A stretch of DNA of 12,558 nucleotides from positions 1 through 12,558 of the forward strand of contig JAFYIF010000271.1 of assembly GCA_017538775.1 (NCBI GenBank), written 5' to 3'. The DNA is from Oscillospiraceae bacterium. GTDB taxonomy: Bacteria; Bacillota; Clostridia; Oscillospirales; Oscillospiraceae. The notes below the pieces were generated by a model. It worked only from the letters and a program-made list of their open reading frames with translations, did not search any database and was not told the origin of the DNA. Every line of letters starts with the position of its first letter. The stretch's first letter is position 1. Shown in pieces: positions 1 through 4,336 of this stretch. Position numbers and translations under genes: made by a program.

Positions 1-1062
1 AACAACGACGGGGTCATCGTCATGGCGGCCACCAACCGGGCCGACATCCTGGACAACGCCCTGCTGCGTCCGGGCCGCTTCGACCGTCAGGTCTTTGTGG
101 GCCTGCCGGACATCCGGGGCCGGGAGGCGATCTTGAAGATCCACGCCAAGGGCAAGCCCCTGGGCGAGGACGTGAACCTGAACTCCATCGCCAAGGGCAC
201 CCCCGGCTTCGCGGGGGCGGACCTGGAGAACCTGATGAACGAGGCCGCGCTGCTGGCCGTGCGCCGGGGCAGACGCTTCATCCTGGCCGAGGACATCGAG
301 GAGGCCATCCTCAAGGTCAGCATGGGCCCGGAGAAGAAGAGCAAAAAGATGAGCGAGCGGGCCAGACGCCTCACCGCCTACCACGAGTCCGGCCACGCCA
401 TCGCGGGCAAATACCTCCAGCACAGCGACCCGGTCCACTATATCACGATCATCCCCCGGGGCATGGCCGGCGGCTTTACGATGTTCCGCCCCAGGGAGGA
501 CCTGGAGAACTTCAAGAGCCGCAGCGAGCTTTTTGAAAACATCGTCATCAGCCTGGGCGGCCGCATCGCGGAAAAGCTCTTCCTGGACGACATCTCCACC
601 GGCGCCTCCGGCGACATCCAGTCCGCCACCCAGCTGGCCCGGGCCATGGTGATGCAGTACGGCATGAGCGAGAAGCTGGGCCCCATCCAGTACGACAGCT
701 CCGGCCACAGCATCTTCATTGGCCGGGACTTCGGCCAGATGAAGAGCTACAGCGAGGAGACCGCGGGCCTCATCGACGAGGAAGTGAAACGCATCTTCGA
801 CGAGGCCGCCGAGACCTGCGAGAAGCTGCTGACCGAGCACCGGGAGACCCTCATCGCCGTGGCGGAGTACCTGCTGGAACACGAGACCATGGACGGCGAG
901 GACTTCAACTACTTCTGCGACCACGGCGAACTGCCGCCCCCCAAACCTGATCCCCAGGACGACAGCATCGAGCGCCCGGCCCGGAAGATCGCCATGTTCA
1001 CCGACGAGGAGCTGGAGCTGCCCCCCTCAGATGGGGAGAGTTCCGGGACGCAGACGGAATAA
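1..1062 (+). CDS. ftsH: ATP-dependent zinc metalloprotease FtsH, 3' part
   Basis: FtsH is a membrane-anchored hexameric AAA+ protease that extracts and degrades membrane and misfolded proteins. The gene enters from the left edge, so the transmembrane segments, Walker A and Walker B lie outside; 353 residues are visible. They begin in the AAA+ domain just before the second region of homology (AATNRADILDNALLRPGRFD, with the arginine finger), followed by the small AAA helical domain. The protease domain carries the zinc motif HESGH (visible residues 128-132; the family usually has HEAGH). The STGASGD segment supplies the likely third ligand, Asp205. The C-terminus ends in a Pro/Asp/Glu-rich tail after about residue 300, variable in this family. 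The stop is TAA at 1060-1062. Family identity is clear; full length cannot be judged. Confidence 0.96.
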   Translation, partial: NNDGVIVMAATNRADILDNALLRPGRFDRQVFVGLPDIRGREAILKIHAKGKPLGEDVNLNSIAKGTPGFAGADLENLMNEAALLAVRRGRRFILAEDIEEAILKVSMGPEKKSKKMSERARRLTAYHESGHAIAGKYLQHSDPVHYITIIPRGMAGGFTMFRPREDLENFKSRSELFENIVISLGGRIAEKLFLDDISTGASGDIQSATQLARAMVMQYGMSEKLGPIQYDSSGHSIFIGRDFGQMKSYSEETAGLIDEEVKRIFDEAAETCEKLLTEHRETLIAVAEYLLEHETMDGEDFNYFCDHGELPPPKPDPQDDSIERPARKIAMFTDEELELPPSDGESSGTQTE

Positions 1063-1079
1063 GCTTTCTATCTGATTTC

Positions 1080-1120
1080 GCAAATGACCGAACCCCCAGC
1101 CATTTGCCCCTTGTCTTGAC
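1080..1120 (+). terminator. Possible weak terminator after ftsH
   Basis: A 7-bp inverted repeat, GCAAATG (1080-1086) and CATTTGC (1101-1107), encloses a 14-nt loop and is followed by a pyrimidine run, CCCCTTGTCTT. It lies 18 nt after the ftsH stop. The stem is short and the T-run interrupted, so any termination would be weak. The -35 box of the next promoter starts within the pyrimidine run. Confidence 0.3.
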
Positions 1121-1145
1121 AAAACGCAGGAAGCGGGAGTATAAT
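1116..1145 (+). promoter_or_regulatory. Consensus sigma-A promoter of the plus-strand small RNA
   Basis: A perfect TTGACA (1116-1121) is separated by 18 bp from a perfect TATAAT (1140-1145). Transcription should start near 1152. No open reading frame with a ribosome binding site follows before the terminator at 1211-1245, so this very strong promoter seems to drive a short non-coding RNA rather than the helicase 400 bp downstream. Confidence 0.8.
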
Positions 1146-1151
1146 AAAAAA

Positions 1152-1247
1152 CAGAAGGGGCACTGCGGTCAGCGGTTCCGCTCCAAGGAGAGTAGAGTCT
1201 TAAGAATTAAGAAACCGTCACTTGGCAGAGTGGCGGTTTCTGCTTTT
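1152..1247 (+). ncRNA. Candidate antisense (antitoxin-like) small RNA, about 95 nt
   Basis: The RNA is bounded by the consensus promoter at 1116-1145 and the strong stem at 1211-1240 with its TGCTTTT tail. It holds no convincing coding frame. Its 3' half is complementary to the end of the minus-strand 25-codon gene (1218-1295), covering the last codons, the stop and the shared terminator. Local structure includes a small AGCG/CGCT hairpin (1171-1182) and the CTTAA-GAA-TTAAG element just before the terminator. By analogy with type I antitoxins that overlap the 3' end of the toxin mRNA (the B. subtilis txpA/RatA and bsrG/SR4 arrangement), it may promote duplex formation and decay of the opposing mRNA. 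Boundaries are predicted to within a few bases; the function is inferred. Confidence 0.6.
1211..1245. terminator. Bidirectional intrinsic terminator shared by two convergent transcripts
   Basis: GAAACCGTCACT (1211-1222) pairs with AGTGGCGGTTTC (1229-1240) over 12 bp with one G-U pair and a 6-nt loop. On the plus strand TGCTTTT follows; on the minus strand the stem is followed by TTAATTCTT. It can therefore end both the plus-strand small RNA and the minus-strand peptide mRNA. The peptide stop codon (1218-1220) lies inside the stem. Confidence 0.8.
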
Positions 1248-1295
1248 CACGATGATCGTAACAGTAAACTGTCCGATATGGAATGTGATACGCAT
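1218..1295 (-). CDS. 25-residue hydrophobic/basic peptide, candidate type I toxin
   Basis: ATG is at 1295-1293 and TGA at 1220-1218. An upstream AGGGGG, about 8 nt before the ATG, is a plausible ribosome binding site. The peptide has a beta-prone core, ITFHIGQFTVTIIV (residues 3-16), in which hydrophobic residues (I3, F5, I7, then F10, V12, I14, V16) alternate around a Gly8-Gln9 turn. A basic tail follows with K17, R19, R21, H22 and K25. It has its own TTGACA promoter (1394-1422) and a terminator at the stop codon, and a strong antisense transcript runs into its 3' end. Size, charge pattern and context fit type I toxins, which usually act at the membrane. I cannot assign it to a named family; it could instead be a regulatory leader peptide. 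Toxicity is inference. A GTG two codons before the ATG is a less likely start. Confidence 0.6.
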   Translation of the reverse strand: MRITFHIGQFTVTIIVKSRNRHSAK

Positions 1296-1302
1296 AGCTT
1301 TC

Positions 1303-1318
1303 ACCCCCTTTCGGGGAT
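1303..1318 (-). promoter_or_regulatory. GAAA-tetraloop hairpin sequestering the small peptide's ribosome binding site
   Basis: On the minus strand, ATCCCC pairs with GGGGGT around a GAAA tetraloop (one T-G pair). The GGGGG arm is the Shine-Dalgarno sequence of the 25-codon gene, so the mRNA should be poorly translated unless this stem opens. Sequestered ribosome binding sites are typical of type I toxin mRNAs. Confidence 0.55.
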
Positions 1319-1371
1319 AAGTAGCCAAACCGCCGCCGCTTATTCAGTGCCCCCTCTGCCCCTTTCGGTGG

Positions 1372-1385
1372 CCTCTCAGAAGAGG
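1372..1385 (-). promoter_or_regulatory. 5'-terminal hairpin of the small peptide mRNA
   Basis: On the minus strand CCTCT and AGAGG form a 5-bp stem around TCTG. With transcription expected to start near 1387, the hairpin lies at the very 5' end of the message, where such stems often protect RNA from decay. Confidence 0.35.
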
Positions 1386-1393
1386 TTAAAACC

Positions 1394-1422
1394 ATATTAT
1401 GGAAGCGCGTCTAATCTGTCAA
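1394..1422 (-). promoter_or_regulatory. Sigma-A promoter of the 25-codon peptide mRNA
   Basis: On the minus strand a perfect TTGACA (plus coordinates 1417-1422) precedes TAATAT (1394-1399) with a 17-bp spacer. Transcription is expected from about 1387 toward 1200, giving a message of roughly 185 nt with a long structured 5' leader of about 90 nt before the ATG at 1295. Confidence 0.7.
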
Positions 1423-1443
1423 GCTTTTTCGCCAATTTCCTTG

Positions 1444-1513
1444 CATCCTCCGTCAGTTGAGTGTGAAAAAAGGCATCTGCCGTCTTTTGCCTTGCGCCCA
1501 CCGTCGGAGGATG
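1444..1513. repeat. 9-bp inverted repeat upstream of the helicase gene
   Basis: CATCCTCCG (1444-1452) and CGGAGGATG (1505-1513) are perfect reverse complements 52 bp apart. The right arm contains a GGAGG that would be an ideal ribosome binding site for an ATG at 1519. If transcribed, the pair could form a long hairpin closing over that site; otherwise it could be a two-site operator. Confidence 0.45.
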
Positions 1514-1520
1514 TTAAAAT
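1492..1520 (+). promoter_or_regulatory. Possible promoter of the helicase gene
   Basis: TTGCGC (1492-1497) and TAAAAT (1515-1520) are spaced by 17 bp. The -10 is good but the -35 matches only three of six consensus bases. If real, transcription starts near 1527, which excludes the ATG at 1519 and supports a start at 1555. Confidence 0.25.
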
Positions 1521-1554
1521 GGAGCACACAACCAAAGCAGGGGAGGGGAGCACA

Positions 1555-3762
1555 ATGGGGGAGTGGGAGATGAACGCCGCCCAGACCGAGGCCGTCACCA
1601 CCACGGAGGGCTATGTCCGGGTCATCGCCGGGGCCGGGTCCGGGAAGACCCGGGCGCTGACGGAGCGCTTTGCCTTTCTGGTGAACGAGCTGGGCATCCT
1701 GCCGGGCAACATCCTCTGCGTCACCTTCACCAACAAGGCGGCCAACGAGATGCGCCAGCGCATCCACCGGCTCACCGGGGACAACGACACGGGGCTGATC
1801 AACACCTTCCACGGCTTCTGCGTCTCGGTGCTGCAGGAGGACGGCCACGCCCTGCAATACCCCAAACGCTTTCTGGTGCTGGACAACGCGGACATCGACG
1901 ACATGCTCCGGGTCATCTACGCGGAGCGGGACCTGAGCCTGCGGGACATGAGCTTTGCCGCGGCCCGGGACATGATCGAGATGCAGAAGCTCTATCAGCG
2001 CCCGGACTACTACCTGGACCTGATCGACCTGTCCCTGGAGGCGCTGCGCACGCGCTATGCGCAGGCCCGGGGCGCCCGGGACATCATCTTCTCCGGCTAC
2101 CTCTACCAGCAGAAGAAATGCTTCGGCCTGGACTACAATGATTTGATCAAACTGACCCTCTATCTCTTCCAGCGGGACGCGGACATCCGCCTGAAATGGC
2201 AGCGGCGGCTGGAATACATCCTGATCGACGAGTTTCAGGACATCGACGCCCTGCAATACGAGCTGATGGACGCCCTCTGCGCCTACCACAAAAACCTCTT
2301 TCTCGTCGGGGACCCGGACCAGACGATCTACACCTGGCGCGGGGCCAACGTGAAGTATCTGCTGGACTTCCCCGCCAGGCATCCGGGGACCCATACCATC
2401 CTGATGACAGAAAACTACCGCTCCACCCCGCAGATCCTGGCGGTGGCCAACTCCCTGATCGAGAAGAACCGGGACCGGGTGGAGAAGGTCCTGCGCCCCA
2501 CCCGGCCGGACGGGCCGCGGGTGCTGTGCCACCACGCGAAGAGCGCGGAGGCGGAGGCGGACTGGATCGCCGGGCAGATCGCGGCCCTCCACGCCGCCGG
2601 AACCCCCTACCGGGACATCACGGTGCTCTACCGGGCCCACTACGTCAGCCGCGCCGTGGAGGAGGCCCTGCTACGCGCGAAGATCCCCTATGCCATCAGC
2701 AGCGGCGTCCCCTTCTTCGCCCGGGCGGAGATCAAAGACGCCCTTTCCTACCTCCGGCTGCTGGTCTGCCGGGACGACCTGAGCTTCCGCCGGGTGGCCA
2801 ACAGCCCGAAGCGCAACCTGGGCCGACGGCGCATGGCCTTTTTGGAGGAGTGCGCGGCGCGGGAGCGCTGCAGCCTCTATGAGGCCCTGCGCCGGTGCCT
2901 GGAGGACGAGGCCCTGCGGGGGACGAAGGGGGCAGAGCTGGTGGGCCTGGTGGAGCGGCTCTCGGCGGACTGGGAGGACCGCCCGGTGTCGGAGCTGCTG
3001 AGCGCCGTGCTGGACGCGAGCGGCTATGAGGCCATGCTGCGCACGGAGGGCAGCCAGGAGCGGCTGGACAACCTGGCGGAGCTGAAACAGAGCGTCCGGG
3101 ACTATGAGACCACCTGCGGCGAGGAGGCCACGCCCCTGCACTATCTGGCCCACGTCGCGCTGCTGACGCGAAGCGACGCGGCCGACGGGGGCGACCGGGT
3201 GAAGCTGATGACGGTCCACGCGGCCAAGGGCCTGGAGTTCCCCTGCGTCTTCCTCTGCGGCATGAACGAGGGGGTCTTCCCCAGCCGGAAGACCGCCACC
3301 CTGCCCGGCATGGAGGAGGAGCGCCGCCTGGCTTTTGTGGCCATGACCCGGGCCAGGCAGCGGCTCTTTCTCTCCGAGGCGGAGGGCTGGACCCCCGACG
3401 GGGCCCCCCGCTGGCCCTCCCGCTTCCTGCTGGACATCGACCCGGCCCTGCTGGACTTCACCGCCCCGCCGAAGGAGGAACTGCTGCGGGAGGCCCGGGC
3501 CTTCATCGCACTGCGCAGCCGGGCCCTGGCGGAACAGCTTCCGGAGCCCTTCCCGCCGGGGCGGCGGGTGCGCCACGCGGTCTTCGGCAGCGGCACGGTG
3601 CTGGAGGCGGATCGGGACCGGGGCGCGCATCTGGTGCGCTTCGACAATCTTCCGACGCCCCGGGCCATCTCCTTCCGGGCAAAGCTGGAGCCGGAGGACG
3701 AAAGCCCGGCTGTGGAAGCTCCACAAAAAAACAGTTGTACAAACGCGGGAATTGCGCTATAA
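1555..3762 (+). CDS. pcrA: UvrD/PcrA-type superfamily 1 DNA helicase
   Basis: This is an ATP-dependent 3'-5' DNA helicase of the UvrD/PcrA family, acting in repair, replication restart and removal of RecA or stalled polymerase. From the ATG at 1555 it has 735 residues, normal for PcrA. Motifs in order: Q-motif region NAAQTEAV (7-14), Walker A GAGSGKT (Lys31), TFTNKAANEM (Ia), Walker B DEFQD (225-229), GDPDQTIYTWRGA (III), ENYRST (IV), MTVHAAKGLEF (V) and EEERRLAFVAMTRAR (VI). A C-terminal RRVRHAVFGSGTV module resembles the RNA-polymerase/DNA-binding tail of PcrA. Start choice: 1555 has a GGGGAGGGG site 4 nt upstream and puts the Q-motif where PcrA has it; 1519 (GGAGG, 8 nt) would add 12 residues. 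Farther upstream starts lack support. Distinguishing PcrA from a second UvrD paralogue needs a tree. Confidence 0.9.
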   Translation: MGEWEMNAAQTEAVTTTEGYVRVIAGAGSGKTRALTERFAFLVNELGILPGNILCVTFTNKAANEMRQRIHRLTGDNDTGLINTFHGFCVSVLQEDGHALQYPKRFLVLDNADIDDMLRVIYAERDLSLRDMSFAAARDMIEMQKLYQRPDYYLDLIDLSLEALRTRYAQARGARDIIFSGYLYQQKKCFGLDYNDLIKLTLYLFQRDADIRLKWQRRLEYILIDEFQDIDALQYELMDALCAYHKNLFLVGDPDQTIYTWRGANVKYLLDFPARHPGTHTILMTENYRSTPQILAVANSLIEKNRDRVEKVLRPTRPDGPRVLCHHAKSAEAEADWIAGQIAALHAAGTPYRDITVLYRAHYVSRAVEEALLRAKIPYAISSGVPFFARAEIKDALSYLRLLVCRDDLSFRRVANSPKRNLGRRRMAFLEECAARERCSLYEALRRCLEDEALRGTKGAELVGLVERLSADWEDRPVSELLSAVLDASGYEAMLRTEGSQERLDNLAELKQSVRDYETTCGEEATPLHYLAHVALLTRSDAADGGDRVKLMTVHAAKGLEFPCVFLCGMNEGVFPSRKTATLPGMEEERRLAFVAMTRARQRLFLSEAEGWTPDGAPRWPSRFLLDIDPALLDFTAPPKEELLREARAFIALRSRALAEQLPEPFPPGRRVRHAVFGSGTVLEADRDRGAHLVRFDNLPTPRAISFRAKLEPEDESPAVEAPQKNSCTNAGIAL

Positions 3763-3763
3763 T
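3735..3763 (+). promoter_or_regulatory. Promoter overlapping the helicase stop codon
   Basis: TTGTAC (3735-3740) and a perfect TATAAT (3758-3763) are separated by 17 bp. The TAA stop of the helicase (3760-3762) is part of the -10 box. The promoter faces the small Cys-rich gene at 3811, with transcription expected near 3770, so that gene can be expressed independently of the helicase. Confidence 0.65.
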
Positions 3764-3810
3764 TCCGACAGACAAGCGCCCGCTGGCGGCGCATGGAAGG
3801 AGAGACGAGC

Positions 3811-4134
3811 ATGGCTGTCTGTGAATTTTGCCAAAACCGTTTTGACCTGGGCGAGGCCCGCGCCGAATTCGAGCGCCGGGCCTGGCGGCTGCACTACGCG
3901 AAGCTGCGCAAATGCCTCTGCGGGAACTGCGCTTTGCGGGCGGTGGAGCGCCAGACCGAGGGCGTCTATTTCGAGACCTGCACCAAATGCGGCAGGACCT
4001 TCGACTTCGGCGTGGACGACCGGGAGTTTGAACACAGCTTCCAGCTGGACCACCACAAGACCCTCCGGGACTGCTGGGGCGACGGCCCCCTCTGCTGCGA
4101 CTGTGCCACGGCGGCGGAGTTCAGCCGCGCATGA
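3811..4134 (+). CDS. Small Cys-rich protein with two duplicated zinc-ribbon-like units
   Basis: This is a 107-residue protein I cannot assign to a named family. It contains two copies of one pattern. Unit 1 (residues 4-46) is C4xxC7, FD, G, EFE, H28, K31-LR, C35, then C37xxC40-A...E. Unit 2 (57-103) is C57xxC60, FDFG, EFE, H82-K-LR-D-C88, then C95xxC98-A...E. Each copy supplies two CxxC pairs, enough for one structural zinc site of zinc-ribbon type, so two metal sites are likely. There is no signal peptide or membrane segment, so it is probably cytosolic. The start at 3811 is chosen because AAGGAG sits 8 nt upstream; an ATG at 3793 lies before that site. It has its own promoter and a terminator right after the stop. 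Nucleic-acid or protein binding is possible but not shown. Confidence 0.85.
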   Translation: MAVCEFCQNRFDLGEARAEFERRAWRLHYAKLRKCLCGNCALRAVERQTEGVYFETCTKCGRTFDFGVDDREFEHSFQLDHHKTLRDCWGDGPLCCDCATAAEFSRA

Positions 4135-4138
4135 AGCG

Positions 4139-4186
4139 CACCCGGCGTCTCCTCCGGATGGGAGATGCCGGGTGTATCCGTTTCCT
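4139..4186 (+). terminator. Intrinsic terminator after the Cys-rich gene
   Basis: CACCCGGCGTCTCC pairs with GGAGATGCCGGGTG over 14 bp with one G-T pair, spanning 4139-4174, followed by the T-containing tail TATCCGTTTCC. It begins 4 nt after the stop codon. The stem is very stable but the T-run is interrupted, so termination may be incomplete. Confidence 0.7.
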
Positions 4187-4236
4187 GGCACAGGTTTCCC
4201 GGGCGGATGTGGAAATCTTTCATGAAAAACAAGGGG

Positions 4237-4265
4237 TTTACAAGCTTTTCGTTCTATTGTATACT
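4237..4265 (+). promoter_or_regulatory. Sigma-A promoter of the secreted protease gene
   Basis: TTTACA (4237-4242) and TATACT (4260-4265) are spaced by exactly 17 bp, each one mismatch from consensus. Transcription should start near 4272, giving a 65-nt leader to the ATG at 4337. The 50 bp between the preceding terminator and this promoter show nothing else recognisable. Confidence 0.7.
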
Positions 4266-4336
4266 TCTGATAGCGTTCCGGCCTGCAGGACGTATGAACC
4301 GGGGCGCAAACGAATACCATAAAGGAGGCTGATCCG

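Noticed and set aside
1207..1395. A 62-codon minus-strand frame covering the small-peptide region
   Set aside because: Its ATG lies at the predicted -10 box, ahead of the transcription start, and lacks a ribosome binding site. The 25-codon frame (1218-1295) has the better start and composition.
1104..1460. A 118-codon plus-strand frame across the promoter and terminator region
   Set aside because: It starts upstream of the -35 box, crosses the promoter, the terminator and the opposed gene, and resembles no protein family.
1399..1518. Upstream extension of the helicase to an ATG at 1399
   Set aside because: It would add a non-family segment across the opposed promoter, with no ribosome binding site; 1519 and 1555 both have good sites.
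1453..2640. A 395-codon minus-strand frame opposite the helicase
   Set aside because: It is antisense to conserved helicase motifs and is a repetitive Val/Gly/Gln product without domain features.
4131..4322. A 63-codon frame overlapping the Cys-rich gene stop (ATGA)
   Set aside because: It reads through the terminator stem and the next promoter and has no ribosome binding site; the ATGA overlap seems accidental.
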